In this document: positions 34,056 to 45,981 of the stretch, piece after piece
Position numbering within the stretch: position 1 is the first letter of the stretch
Layout: every line of letters starts with the position of its first letter
From: Adiantum capillus-veneris
Taxonomy: Eukaryota > Streptophyta > Polypodiopsida > Polypodiales > Pteridaceae
Length of the DNA stretch: 64,000 nt
Assembly: GCA_014529385.2 (NCBI GenBank)
Contig: CM043962.1
Location: forward strand, 121,421,970-121,485,969
Reading direction: 5' to 3'
Position numbers and translations under genes: made by a program
Notes under the pieces: generated by a model
Told to the model about the DNA's origin: nothing
The model's database searches: none
The model's input: only the letters and a program-made list of their open reading frames with translations

Positions 34056-35651
34056 TTAGTAGGCTTCCAAGGCTGCATCAATAGGCTCAAAAATTTTGTC
34101 GACCAAAATTAATCCTCTAGATTTCACGGTGGTTTCTTTGACTTCGCTTCCAGTTTCTTTTACCTTTTCCTGGAATAGTTGTTTTGCTTTCTCCTTGATT
34201 TCAGCCCGTTGTTTCTGTTTTCTCATCTCATATCTCTTGCTTCTGCTTGTTTTGGTCTTTTGAAAGGCAATTTTTGTATTCTTCAAATCATCAAAGGAGT
34301 TATGTTTCTTTTTCTTAGCCTGGGATCTGGTGATTACCTTGATTGGAACAATCGGTTCACTCTCAGATGAGCTACTAGGTATCACTTGGACTACGTTCAC
34401 TACTGTTTTACCCTTATTTAAAGGATTTTTAGGACAATCTTCCGGCAGAAAGTGTCCTCCCTTTTTGCACCATTGTATGCAATAAGCTTCAACAGGCTTG
34501 AGGTTCTTGTCAGGCTTTGGGCATTCATTTGTCCAATGATCATCTGCACCACAATTATGAAAATTTCCAGTTATGGGCTTAATCATGGGTCTTACCACAG
34601 GAGGTCTAACACCTTGATTAGCCACATAGTACATTGGTGCAAGATCTCGTGGAGCATAAGTCACAGGTTCTTCCATTGGTGGTGGATGTGAATTATACCA
34701 ATCTCCTTCTACCATTACTGTAGATGGACTAGGCTCAGCATAGTGTGTAACAGGCACTAGTGCTTGTTCATCTATGACTCCCTCTAGGTGCATGTACTTT
34801 ACAGGCACTGCATTATGTCCTGGATATGGAGGTTGTTGACCCAACACGGGTTGAGGTCTTTCCATACCCATAGGTGGTCTTTGATCTGGGGCCATGTTAG
34901 GCTGATATCTGTACATGGTTTGTCCTTGTGGCCTCATAGGCACGTACTGAACATTCCCATCATACTTTGGTCGGTAGTAGTACTCATTGGTCTCATGGTT
35001 GGTCCATTTACCCTCGATTGCACACCGATTTTGCGGTCTAATTAGTTGTCCCTGTTGAGGTATTCCTTGTCCTTGTCCTCTCATAGGTGCTTTTTGCATG
35101 TTATTCATCCTTTTGAGCATGTCTTCTATGGCTAAAAGTGGTGCTGTAGCAACCGTTCTCACTTGTGCTAGTTTGGTGGATGCTGTTTTCTCACTTTGGT
35201 TATCCTTAGGGACATCTTCTTCGTTTAAAATATCACAATTGTCTCCTAAGTCAATAGCATCTGACACACACTCTTCTAGGGTTGTATGCTTCTTGCTATA
35301 CAGTATAGCATGAAGTTATTTGTTTAGCAGTCCCTCTAGAAACAATGATACTAGTCATTCTTTTGCAGGTATCTCTAGCTATGGGCATCTGGCAATGTAC
35401 TGTTTCATCCGAGTTGCACAATCCCTAACACACTCACCTTGTTTCTATTTAAAGCTGTAGATTTGAGCCACTGTATTGTGTTTGATCCCCGTTTTGGAAC
35501 AAGCAACTACAAATCCTTGAGCTAATGTGTTCAAGTCCATGATTGACCTTGGTGGAATGTTTTGGAACCATATCGATGCTTTTCCTTCTAATTTCATTCC
35601 AAACCCCTCGAATTGAGTATGGAAATCGAATATTTTTTTGTTGAAAATCAA
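34056..35651 (-). pseudogene. Gag capsid and zinc-knuckle region of G2
   Basis: Capsid start in frame 35651-35445 (GKASIWFQNIPPRSIMDL). A broken stretch follows, then a long open frame 35267-34056 of 403 codons. This contains the Pro/Gln-rich linker, the zinc knuckle CHNCGADDHWTNEC (CX2CX4HX4C) and a second knuckle, CIQWCKKGGHFLPEDC, with altered spacing. A Lys-rich segment (RSQAKKKKHNS) that may act in nuclear or nucleic-acid contact follows. Confidence 0.85.
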
Positions 35652-35784
35652 CTAGTCTAACACATCTATTTGGTTTAACTCTCGGTCTCCTGGCAGTTGG
35701 TCATGTTCTGAGTCCTTCAAACCAGTCTGTTGGAAATAGTGACTCATGTAGCCCTAGACTTGCTTTAGTGTCACCTGGTTTTCT

Positions 35785-36641
35785 TCATGATGAGGTGGTT
35801 TCTGGTTTCTTAACATTACTCTCAGAATATCTCTCAAGGAGTTCATCTCTTGGAATCATTTCTGTTCCTTGTCCCAATATCCAATCCGTTATTGAATACC
35901 CTTGATATTTGGTTTGTTCCACCTCCTCAAGAGTCATCATAACAAAGTTGTTATAACAATTTCTAAACAGGTAGGTTGGTAGGTTTTTTGATCCCTTATC
36001 CTTGATCTTGAAGATATATATGATCTTCATGGCGTTAGTTGTCCTGATTTGGCATGCAAAGTCCACAGAAGATCTTTGACGTTTCTATCCTCCCAACAAT
36101 AGACTCTGATCCTAGGATTATCCATGCTAAGCCGTTTCAAAGGCTTCAAATCAACTTGATCGTATCCCTTGAATTCTAAAGTTTGTGGTCCTTCTTTTGC
36201 GGCCATATATGGAATTATGGTGTTTACTTCTAACCCCCATTTGTCTATCACGTCAGGGTCTTTGACTTGTAAATACTGAGCTCCGTTTCTATCTATGTAC
36301 GTTTTTCCTTGTTTGTTTGCCTTGATCTCCTCTTCAAACTCAATACCATGGTCATCAATGCGAATAGCATACTCTTTGTTAGGATCGAGGTAAACCTGAG
36401 CTCCATGGCGATTAGTCTTATAAAATGAGAGTATATGCTTATAGCACATCGTCGTTCCGATTTCTGAGTGAGTCGAGTAGGACGACATTTCAGATGTTGA
36501 ATCTGAGAAAGTGTCTGAGACATCTTCAAGGATAGTGTGCAAGGAATTGCCTTGATTCACACTTTCTTCGGTGGATACTCTACTGGAAGTTTCTCCAAGT
36601 ATGCCATGATTTCCTAGTACACGACCAAATCTAAGGTTCAT
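35785..36641 (-). pseudogene. Gag N-terminal region of G2
   Basis: ATG at 36641 opens a 204-codon stretch (MNLRFGRVLG, then SFYKTNRHGAQVYLDPNKEY and YIDRNGAQYLQVKDPDVIDK). Frame 36066-35785 continues with VEQTKYQGYSITDWILG. This is the better-preserved copy of the family's gag N-terminal domain. I do not recognise its fold. Confidence 0.72.
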
Positions 36642-36933
36642 AAAGACTTGTGAAGCCTTGGATAGAGTACTTACCTTTGGATTGACTTGTTGTCGATTTC
36701 CACTTGACTAGATTGCAATATTCGTTAAGCTACTGATTCCTTGTATGCAACGTGATTCCTATACAATTTTGATCAAGTTAGCTATTCTTTCACAAAGACT
36801 GTGTAATTTTTGCTAACTATTGTGATTGGTCTGTGTGTATCACTTCAATTCGAGCTATGGGAGTCAACAATTGATATTTTGAGACTCGACTTTGGCAAAG
36901 TCCGAAGGATTAATCTGCAACCTGGAAACTGAG

Positions 36934-36938
36934 TGAAC
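36934..36938. repeat. Target-site duplication TGAAC (left)
   Basis: Identical to 42331-42335. The unoccupied site in G1 (around 15518) reads continuously across this position, confirming the insertion. Confidence 0.95.
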
Positions 36939-37166
36939 TGTTGGAATTAGGGTTGCAGAGAAATGCACATAGCTTGGAGAAGACGAAGGAAGCTCAAGGC
37001 ACACAATAGAGAGTGTGTTTCTTAGTGTGCAATGGAAAAGATAGATAGCCCTAGAGTGATGGACGTATATACAATGCTCGGGGGAAAAAACCTCCTAAAG
37101 AGGGAAAAAATGCCATGGCGGTCCTAGTGTGTTCACACACATCACTACCACATGTATATGGTAACA
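36939..37166 (-). repeat. 3' LTR of copia family A copy 3
   Basis: 228 bp, TGTTGGAATTAG...GTAACA in plus-strand reading. It directly adjoins the degenerate polypurine tract at 37167-37176. Confidence 0.95.
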
Positions 37167-37241
37167 AATCCCACCTGGAATGATGCGGCGAATGAGAGCT
37201 GGCACATGAGTAAAGGGAAGTGCCATGCCCTGAGGACATGA

Positions 37242-39018
37242 TCAGTCCACAAAGGGTAGTAAGCCCAAAGCTTTGCGGAAAGCTTCAAGCTTCTCACGAG
37301 ACAAAGCCTTTGTGAAAAGATCTGCAAGGTTGTCCTGTGTTGGCACATAAGCCAAGCTGATCTCTCCTGCTGAGAGTCTCTCCCTGACATAGTGGTAATG
37401 CACCTCAATGTTCTTTGTGCGAGCATGAAAATCTGGGTTCCTCGCAACTGCCAATGCGCTCTAACTGTTAGTGTAGATAGTGTTGGCAGTGTCCTGTCCA
37501 ACACCCAAATCAGCCATAAGGCTTCTGAGCCATACACACACAACCGTAGCTGTGAAGATTGCCCTGTCCTCATCCTCACAACTCGAAGTGGCCACAATAG
37601 GTTGCTTCTTGCTCAACCATGATATACATGAACTGCCAAGCATGAAACAAAAACCACTTGTGGACACTTGTGTGTCAAAAGAACCAGCCCAATCTGAGTC
37701 CGAAAAAGCATGTAAGTCTGGCGGCAATGATCCCCCCTTGGGATACAACAAGCCAAGATGGAAAGTGCCACTAAGGTAGCAGAAAATCCTCTTGATAGCC
37801 TGCCAATGCTTAGACCCTGGGCTATGAATAAATCTACTAACTTGTGAGACTGCAAACTGAATATCCAGCCTCGTGTTGCATACATAGATGAGGCATCCAA
37901 CAGTAGTTTGGTAAAGAGTGACATCAGCAAGATCCCCAGCATCATGTAGACTCAACTTCATACTTGTTTCCATGGGAGTGGCAATAGGTTTGCAATCCTC
38001 AAGTCCAAACTTACATAGTAATGTCTCTATGTAACTTTTCTGACACAAGGCAATACCACCATCACATTGCTTAAACTGTATACCCAAGTAATGATCAACA
38101 ACCCCAAATCTTTCATCTTGAAAGTAGCATTCAAATCAGCCTTAAATTCAGCAATATGTCTCTCATTTGTTCTAGTGATCAACAAATCATCTACATAAAG
38201 AACCACAATGAGAAGTACATCACCCTCATGCTTTACATACAATGTGCTTTCTGTTGGACTGTTACAAAAGACTTATTTGACCAAATGAGTGTCAGATTTC
38301 TCATACCAAACACGAGGAGATTGCTTCAACCCATACAAAGCCTTCTTACATCTACACACTTTTTCCTCTTGTCCTTTCTTGACAAAACCACGAGGCTGCG
38401 TTACATAAACTTCCTCAAATATGTCACCATTCAAGAAAGCAGTAACAATGTCTGATTGATGTACATCCCAAGCAAAATGAGTTGCCAATGCACATAGAAA
38501 ACACACAGTAGTCATACGACAAGTGGGAGCCAAAGTCTCTTCATAATCTATGCCTTTTTGTTGTGCATAACCCTTTGCCACAAGTCGAGCCTTATGGCAA
38601 TCGATCTCACCATCCGGCTTGTATTTCAACTTGTAACCCACTTCGTACCAATGGCATTTTTGCCAGGAGGCAAATCACATAAAGTCCATGTGTCATTTTC
38701 TATAAGTGCATCATATTTTGATTGCATGGTAGCCATCCAATTTTCTGAATTCTGTGCTTCATCAAAAGACAGAGGTTCCTCAACATCATGTAAGCTAGAC
38801 ATAGCCAAAGCATAACAATCTGATGCATAAGATGCATGGCGAGAGCCTGAATGAGTACGACTAGACAAAGGTGCATCCAATTTACTGTCACACAAAGTGT
38901 GCACCAGCCATTTTGGCATACCTATAGCCTGCTCATTTTCAGCCCTTTTCTCATCAAGTACATCATGTACATCTACATCAGTAATAGGCTGATCTATAAC
39001 ATTTTCTGAAACCCCCAT
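37242..39018 (-). pseudogene. RT and RNase H of copia family A copy 3
   Basis: Frames 39018-38626, 38641-38273, 38242-38027, 38087-37461 and 37454-37242. Visible: NWMATMQSKYDALIENDTW, KARLVAKGYAQQKGIDYEET, an intact ALYGLKQSPRVWYEKSD, the catalytic LYVDDLLIT, and RNase H with FSDSDWAG and DNLADLFTKAL. The RNase H Glu segment reads SSCEDED rather than SSCEAEY. Frameshifts lie near 38635, 38270 and 38080. Confidence 0.92.
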
Positions 39019-39102
39019 AGGCTATACATTTGCCTCATTGGAATTTACATTCAAAATTCCACCACTAAAAAGAGGCAACAAAGTGTCATAAATGTCATGT
39101 GA

Positions 39103-39402
39103 GCTTACATTACTGTCTCTAGTACATGACAACAAGGGCTGAACAGAATCTTCCACAAACACTACATCCTGTGAAACCAAAATACACTATGTTTGTGGAT
39201 GATACAACATGTAACCTTTGCTTCCAACACTATAACCACAAAAAATACATTTGCTTACATTACTGTCTCTAGTACATGACAACAAGGGCTGAACAGAATC
39301 TTCCACAAACACTACATCCTGTGAAACCAAAATACACTATGTTTGTGGATGATACAACATGTAACCTTTGCTTCCAGCACTATAACCACAAAAAATACAT
39401 TT
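39103..39402 (-). repeat. 150-bp in-frame tandem duplication in copia copy 3
   Basis: 39103-39252 is repeated at 39253-39402 with a single A/G difference noted. The unit is 50 codons long and spans the end of integrase. Copy 2 and the fragment at 63.6 kb have one unit, so it arose in this copy. Confidence 0.95.
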
Positions 39403-40608
39403 GATAGCCTTATCATCCAATTTTCTACGCTGTACTTGTGGCACTAAACCATAGGCCAAACAGTCAAAAACATGCATGTGCTCAATAGATGGCTTTCTAT
39501 CATGCCATGCTTCATGTGGAGTCATAGACTGCAATGCTTTTGTAGGACACCTGTTGAGTACATAAGTGGCACACATGACAGCCTCGAGCCAAAATGAATG
39601 TGGTAAAGCTTGACTCTTGACCATACATCTTTCCATTTCTGTAAGAGACCTGTTTTTCCTCTCAGCAGCACCATTTTGTTGAGGCATATACGGCACTGTA
39701 CATTGGTGTTTTATCCCACGACCAGCCACAAATGCATTAAATTCATGAGACATATAATCCCCCCCTCGATCGGAACGGAGGGTGCCCATAGTACATTTTG
39801 ATATATTTTCAGCCATAGCAAGAAATTGTTTGAAGCACATAAAAACTTCTGAGTTCGCTTTAAGCAGAAATACCCATGCATGCCTGGAGTAATCATCAAT
39901 GAAAGTCACGAAGTAAAGGTAATTGCCCCAGGATGGAGTTTGCATGGGCCCACAAACATCACTATGCACAAGCTGCAACCTGCATGTGGCCCTAACTAAA
40001 CCATCCTTTACAAACTTAGAATGCTGCATTTTACCCAAAATACAGCCTTCACAAACATGTTTGACAAGTGCTTCAAGAGGCGGCAAAGAAGCAACCATAT
40101 CAGATTTCTGCAAACGCAGCAAACTGGCAAAATTCAAATGACCAAAATGTGCATGCCAAAGCTTTGTATCTGAAATAGCCCTTGAATCTGCAACTGCATT
40201 TGCAAAATTTTGTCCACACTTGTCATACAAAGTGAGCTTATACAGCCCATGGCACAACAAGCCAGATGCAACAATTTCATCACCAAAACTTAGATCATGA
40301 ATTGTACATCTATCATCCACAAATTTGACTACAAGTCCAAGTCTAGCAAGTGCGGATACAGATAAGAGATTCTTCTTGATCCCAGGTACATAAAGTGCAT
40401 CAACAAGTGTAAAAGAACTACCATTTGCAGCAGTAAGCACAATCTTTCCAACTCCTTGAACCGGATAAGAGGCATTGTTGTCACAAGTGACTGAATTCCC
40501 ATGAGGGACAGGCTTGAGAGAGCTGAACAATTCATGATGTGAGGTAATGTGCTTTGTAGCACCACTGTCGAAATACACACATGTGAATCTGCAGCAACTG
40601 ACAAGCAT
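39337..40608 (-). pseudogene. Protease and integrase of copia family A copy 3
   Basis: A 423-codon open frame. Protease FDSGATKHITSHHELF; GAG-pre-integrase zinc region HAHFGHLNFASL and CEGCILGKM; integrase with FVTFIDDYSRHAW, LRSDRGGDYMSHEF and NGAAERKNRSL, so the D,D,E residues are all present; then the C-terminal region to YMLYHPQT and a stop. It is the best-preserved integrase in the window, although cut off from gag by a frameshift near 40600. Confidence 0.93.
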
Positions 40609-41743
40609 GCATCATGGACAGTAGGATTGTAAGTGCACTCTGTGCTAAAAGCCCATTCTGCATCAACATCAACATCACAGTCTCCTTTCATAGAAGACTC
40701 AACGATGGCTACATTTGTAGTGGAACTAGCATTTGCAATGGAACTACCCTCTTTCTTCTTAGCCTCTTTGGCCTTCAACTTAGGACACTACTTAATCAAG
40801 TGATCATTTGCTTTACAATAATGGCAATGCATCTTCTTTTTGACCTTATCACCAGAGTTTCAGACAAATTGCTACCAATGGAAGCATTGGTAATAGAATT
40901 TTTGCCACTTACAGCAGAACCATAAGAAGTGGCTGCATTGTTGTTACCACCCTTTCTTTGAGAAGCAATAAAAGCCTGTTCAACTGCATGCTGCCTAGTC
41001 CTGTTTTTTCTGGAAAGTGACTCTTGCAACAGCAATGTGCATAATGCATCAAACTTGACAACTTCAAGATTTCCTTGGGTCATAAGTCTCCAAGTACTAG
41101 CAAAGGTCTGGTAAGAATCTGGTAAGGCATCAAGAACAGTCTGCACAAGGGAACTGTCTGAAATGACAATGACTTCACCTGTAGAAATTAGTTGCTCATT
41201 GATATCCTTGACACCAGCAAGAAAAGTATCCATGTCATCTTCCTCATGCATAATCTTCGACTGTAGCTCTTTACGCAGCAAAGCAATTTTAGCCTCATTG
41301 CGGCTTGCATAAAGACCAGCCAAAATATCCCAAGCCTGTTTTGCAGATTTTGCTGAATGAATGTGAGGAACAATGGTATGCTTCACAGAAAATGCAACCA
41401 ATGCATGAGCCTGCGCATCCTTTACATCCCAACAAGCTTGTTCTACCGTAGGCAAAACAACTCTAATAGCATCAATCCTTGCAGCAAGACCTGCAACATC
41501 CTCAACATCGCCTGCATCCTCTGAACCAGGACGTACATCAATCCTTGCAGCAAGACCTGCAACATCCTCAACATCGCCTGCATCCTCAGAACCAGGACGT
41601 ACATCAATGCCCTGCACAATATTTCAGATGCCCTTTGACACAAGAACATGTTGCATCATGTAAGCACGCATAGGGTAATTGTCCCCATCCAAACTGTCCT
41701 CAGCAGCAAACATCTTGAACACATCTGTGTTGTTGTCAGCCAT
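40590..41743 (-). pseudogene. gag of copia family A copy 3
   Basis: Start ATG at 41743 (MADNNTDVFKMFAAED). A Trp codon has become TGA near 41625 (SKGI then stop). The body follows in 41617-40796, with the UBN2-like domain QAWDILAGLYASRNEAKI and SLVQTVLDALPDSYQTFAS. A frameshift near 40850 breaks the zinc knuckle region. The N-terminal part carries a 66-bp tandem duplication. Confidence 0.9.
41471..41602 (-). repeat. 66-bp in-frame tandem duplication in copia copy 3 gag
   Basis: Units 41471-41536 and 41537-41602, nearly identical, encode two copies of DVRPGSEDAGDVEDVAGLAA. Copy 2 has one unit. Confidence 0.95.
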
Positions 41744-42103
41744 GGTAAATGCTGCACTTGATGTGAACACTGCCCAAAAATAGGGGAAACAAATCGGGAA
41801 CAACACGTACTATATAGCACAAACCGTAGAAGACTGTAAGGACCTGCTATGCAAAAAACGGCAGTGACAAAAAATTTGCACAAAATGACGAAATTGCCTG
41901 TGTAGACCTGCCTGTAGTGGAAATGGAGGCCGAAATGAGCCCGAATCAAAAATATGAGCAGACTAAGCTCTACGAGCTTACCCAAATATTTTTCGACTTG
42001 TGGACGCTTGCCAAACCTCACTGAAATCTGAGAAAGTGAGGAGGTGTGTGCTGGAGCAACTGACGACTAAGCCCGGGAGGATGCAACCTACTCTGATACC
42101 AAT

Positions 42104-42330
42104 TGTTGGAATTAGGGTTGCAGAGAAAGGCACACAGCTTGGAGAAGACGAAGGAAGCTCGAGGCACACAATAGAGAGTGTGTTTCTTAGTGTGCAATGG
42201 AAAGATAGATAGCCATAGAGTGATGGGCGTATATACAATGCTCGAGGGAAAAAACCTCCTAAAGAGGGAAAAAATGCCCCGGCGGTCCTAGTGTGTTCAC
42301 ACACATCACTACCACATGTATATGGTAACA
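42104..42330 (-). repeat. 5' LTR of copia family A copy 3
   Basis: 227 bp, same termini as the partner at 36939-37166. The primer-binding site lies just inside (42090-42101), and target duplication TGAAC follows at 42331-42335. Confidence 0.95.
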
Positions 42331-42335
42331 TGAAC

Positions 42336-43980
42336 ATGTACCAATTTGGATCCGATTGAACCCAAAATTGCCCGATGGCTTTGTATTAAATTGATCGAAC
42401 ATTGTATCTCTCTGTAGCAGTAGTAAATAATCGTGATTATTTACTTTTGTCATTTTTTTACACTTTTTGGCTTGGTTTGCGAAGTATACAACTTGTTAAG
42501 GTCCTTGGACAAGTTTCAACAAGTTTGGACAAAATCTCTTCAAGCTTATCAATTGTTTCGTGTCCGCAGACTCTGATTTCAAGAATCTGGCTTAAATCTC
42601 ACTTTTGTGATCCAAATTTCACCAAAATTGATTTTGTGTGGTCTACTTGATATGCTTGATCTTGTGGTATGCTCAAATATGCAAGATAGTCAATTTTTGA
42701 AGCAGATGTAAATAATCACGATTATTTACACCATCTAATTTTTTGCAAGTTTTTGTTCCAATCTTGACACAGATCTGTTAAGCACTTCAATTTAAGGTCT
42801 CCAGCCAAGTTTCATCAAGTTTGGACTATTTTTGGTCAAATGGTCATCAGTTTTGTGTCCGCATACTAACTTTGCAAATTTAGTCACAATTTTCAATCCA
42901 ATGATCCAAATCTTACCAAATTTTGTTCATGGGCTTATTACAACATGATAAAACTAGTGGTATGCTAACTTAGTCAAAAAAGTTGAAAAATGGGGCAGAT
43001 GTAAATAATCATGATTGTTTACTCTTGGAAACTTTTTGTATCTGTTTGGTCAAGTGAGCATGTACACATGTCTATCACATCGATATAAGCCTTTGAATCA
43101 AATTTCATTGAGTTTGGACCATTTTTTTCCCAATTTACACTCAAGTTCCCAAAGTCAGTACAAACTTTAGTTTTTACCCAATTTTTTGCCAGTTTGGTGC
43201 TCCAAATCTTTTGTGCCTTTACAAGAGTTGTTTGTACACATGCAATGAGTCACTGGTATCAACCTTGGTCAAATTTGAGCTGAAAGTAAATAATCACGAT
43301 TATTTACTTTATGCCCAAAATGAACATTTTTTTGCACTTTTTCAATGGACAATCTTTTCATGAGTTATTTTAAGCCTATGAATCAAGTCAAAACTTAATT
43401 TGGCCTAAAATGTCAAGAAAAAGCAAATAATCTGAGTTTTTACAAACTCTTGAAATTTTACCTTAGTGTGTCCTTGAGCTTACCCACTGGTTCATACAAC
43501 TTTTAAGCATACTCTCCACTCGGATTGAGTGGTTTGGAGTCTTTTCGTGCTATTTCTAGCTGTAGACCTGAAATTTTGCAACTTCAAATAACAACTCACA
43601 ATGATTCTCTCAGAGAGAGCAATGTTCTGAAATCCACCTCGGATCCTACTTACCCTACTCCTAGGTTCTCATGCAATGGAGTTGTAGAAAGTGTCCACAA
43701 ACACTCGTTTTTTTGTTTTTTATGGTTTTCTGAGCATTGATCTTAAGACTTGTCGCATCTATCAATCATTCTCAAAATCCTAATCTAGTTCTACAACTCC
43801 ACAATCCTAAAGGCACTCGACAAGTACCATTACTTCCAAGCTACCTCTACATAGCAAAAGACGACAATCTTAAGCTATGCGGTTTCTAAAAAGAAAGTTT
43901 TGACTCTAAAAGATCCTAGAGGAAGTTAAATGATAACTTCACAAGACGCTCGTGTTTTTACCTAGTTTAGGTATCTTCGA
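42336..43980 (-). other. Long non-coding leader of gypsy G2
   Basis: Continues the leader interrupted by copia copy 3 (other part 36642-36938). It has no credible reading frame. It is collinear with 15531-17116 of G1 and adds about 75 bp up to the primer-binding site that G1 has lost. Confidence 0.75.
42423..43432. repeat. Palindrome array in the G2 leader
   Basis: 22-bp sites at 42423-42444 (centre CGTG), 42708-42729 (CACG), 43001-43022 (centre CATG, one arm changed to GTTTAC) and 43286-43307 (CACG), plus one arm GCAAATAATC near 43423. Spacing is 285, 293, 285 and 137 bp, matching the G1 leader array site for site. Confidence 0.93.
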
Positions 43981-43998
43981 TCCCCGACAGCGGCGCCA
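43981..43998 (-). promoter_or_regulatory. Primer-binding site of gypsy G2
   Basis: The minus strand reads TGGCGCCGCTGTCGGGGA, two bases after the LTR end CCCACA. This is the familiar plant gypsy-type primer-binding site beginning TGGCGCC. It fixes the LTR boundary at 44001. Confidence 0.92.
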
Positions 43999-44000
43999 AA

Positions 44001-44990
44001 TGTGGGACGGGTGTTTAACCTCATTCCTATCTTATTGTAGACTTAGCGAGAACTACGAATAAATTGTCAATCCATGGGACGAAGCTGATTCAACTAGTGC
44101 ATAGAGGCTACAAGAGGTTGTCAATCTCTCGAAAAACAACAAACAACTCGCATCTAACTCAAGCTACACTCAAGTGACTGAAATCACCAAAAGCCAATCG
44201 CTCATCGGCAAACAAATCACATCTGTTACAGTACCAAATGACATCCAAACGTAACGAAACTTCTAGGACATGTTTATAAGACCTAAGCACAGATGCTTAT
44301 GGTCTCAAATCCCACTTTAGGTCAAGTGTCAAAATCGCAATTATCAATAGCAGTGGATTTTTGACCTAGTCGTTTTCGACCCAGAATGCACCTAAATTTT
44401 TAGCAATGATGCCCCAATACCCCACATATGCTTAGTTTTTTATTTTGAAGTGTACATTCCTACTTATGATGAAATTAGGCCGCGGATTGGTGACGCCAAA
44501 AGCTACAAAACACCGTGAAGTGTTTACATCAATGTGTAGAGCTCTTACCTGCGGTTGCAATGCAACAAACGCGACTGCAATGTGACAATCGGAGAGGGAG
44601 TAGGAAGCGCAAGAAGGAGAGAAGTGAGCACCATTAGCTCACACTGTGTATTTCATTATCCAAAAACTTCAAATTAACTTACAAAAATTGGCTTTTATAC
44701 CTTAGCCAAGGTTTTTGGTGGCCCCAAAACTAATAATCTGGGAGCTCTAACTAAAGATGGGTAATGACAGGTTGATACAATCTGGAAGCTTGTAGCCCCG
44801 GCTCATCAATTACAAGGTTTATCCGCAAAATAAGAGTCACAATATTTCTGATTTATCAAAATACTAAGTGTTTTTATAATGAGAGCTCCAAAAAATGGTA
44901 TCTAAGCTGTGTGTACAAATATGGCTAGTATGCTAGAGTCATCCACTCCTGCCTTGGGTGAAAGGTACCCTCGTGACTTTTCACAAGTGT
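44001..44990 (-). repeat. 5' LTR of gypsy G2 (right end not resolved)
   Basis: In plus-strand reading it starts TGTGGGACGGG at 44001. In element orientation a TATAAAAG (complement of 44692-44699) is followed by a C/T-rich start region and the U5 part, a convincing LTR promoter layout. The other LTR is not present in the window, so the outer boundary (beyond about 44990) cannot be set by comparison. Confidence 0.65.
44692..44699 (-). promoter_or_regulatory. TATA box in the G2 LTR
   Basis: TATAAAAG on the minus strand, about 690 bp from the LTR end. A start site about 30 bp downstream would lie near 44660. No other TATA-like octamer as good was noticed in this LTR. Confidence 0.55.
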
Positions 44991-45150
44991 TTCACATGGC
45001 CTTTCCGGTGCTTGGCTGTGAATGGGATTTGGTAGGTATGCTAGCATGCGAGACGAATTGAGGAGTTAGAATGGCTGATACATCTCTTGACCATGACTGA
45101 TTCATACTTAGTAGAGAGTATCTCTCCCATTGTACAACCCTACCCTTTTT

Positions 45151-45242
45151 GCCAAGATGACTATAGGCGTTAGTGACCTTCTTAGTAAACATTGGTGCCA
45201 AGATGACTATAGGCGTTAGTGACCTTCTTAGTAAACATTGGT
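45151..45242. repeat. 46-bp perfect tandem duplication
   Basis: Units 45151-45196 and 45197-45242, starting GCCAAGATGACTATAGGCG, appear identical. No coding potential. Confidence 0.95.
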
Positions 45243-45857
45243 GACATTGTCAATTTAGATGCTATAATTTTTTCAAACTTCTAGTACCTTGTTCTTCTCT
45301 TCGAGTTTGGTCTATTAGTTGGCTTTAAGTAGGTATCAGGACCTTAGGCTAAACTATGCCACTTAATTGTTGACTTTAATTCCTAAATAGTCTATTAATT
45401 GTACTTCAGTAATGTTTTAGGCTATGAGGATATAGTTCTCTCTAGCTTATTCCACCTAAGTGTGACTTGAGTTGTGGAAGTCCATGTGTTAAGCTGGTAT
45501 TTGAGACCTCGAGTCTCCCGGCTAGTTTATGCTCAAGCTGGTATTTGAGACCTTGAGTTTCCCAGCTGCTGGTATTTGAGACCTCGAGTCCCCCAGCAAC
45601 TTGTAGCAACTATGACAACAACAAAAAAAAAGAAAAAAAAAAGAAAAAAGAGAAAGTAAATAGCACAAACTTCCTTGTATTTTATGTTGATCATACTTAA
45701 GTGGTATAAGTGACAAGATCACTAGTCTTTAGACCCCGACAAGCATTCCTAGGGTTAACTACTCTTTAGGCGACATTTTTTAATTAACGTTAGACAATCT
45801 AGTACCTAATAGACCTTAACTCAATTGCATTTCATTCAGGTACTACGCTTATTCTAG
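45243..45857. other. Non-coding region with three 30-bp repeats
   Basis: No reading frame of interest. Around 45493, 45537 and 45568 the phrase GCTGGTATTTGAGACCTCGAG recurs with slight changes. It is followed by an A-rich tract (45620-45660). This may be outer LTR or flanking sequence of G2. Confidence 0.5.
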
Positions 45858-45981
45858 TTGGCAATGTTACAATTCATGATTTTTTTTGCATTTCCTAGAA
45901 TATCATGTATGCATCTTACTTATTGCACGCCTGCACATGCTGCCTTTGAGCTTTCACAATGTTGTTTTTCTTCTGACACAG

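Larger units (their letters stand above)
36939..42330 (-). mobile_element. Full-length Ty1/copia element, family A copy 3
   Basis: 5,392 bp inserted in the G2 leader, minus strand. LTRs at 36939-37166 (3') and 42104-42330 (5'), a primer-binding site at 42090-42101 (TGGTATCAGAG on the minus strand) and target duplication TGAAC. LTRs differ by about eight substitutions and one indel. Reading frames are better preserved than in copy 2, but stops and frameshifts remain. Two in-frame tandem duplications make it longer than copy 2. Confidence 0.97.
25617..44990 (-). mobile_element. Ty3/gypsy retrotransposon G2, one LTR visible
   Basis: Minus strand, collinear with G1. From right to left: LTR (from 44001), primer-binding site (43981-43998), leader with palindromes, gag, linker and retropepsin, RT (core deleted), RNase H, integrase, second retropepsin-like domain and non-coding 3' arm with palindromes. 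A 5,392-bp copia sits in the leader. The 3' LTR is not found. The true left end may include the aORF down to 17117, and the right end of the LTR is not resolved. Confidence 0.8.

Noticed and set aside
42000-42337. Short frames across copia LTRs repeated at 20374, 25308, 37051 and 46527
   Set aside because: They recur only because the LTR sequence recurs; they have no independent coding meaning.
25884-43432. Palindrome-bearing arms of G2 as its two LTRs
   Set aside because: The 5' arm lies inside the primer-binding site (43981), and the 5' and 3' arms align only weakly, so they are internal and not LTRs.
43525-43740. Plus-strand 71-codon frame in the G2 leader
   Set aside because: Not conserved in the aligned G1 leader and opposite to the element's sense.
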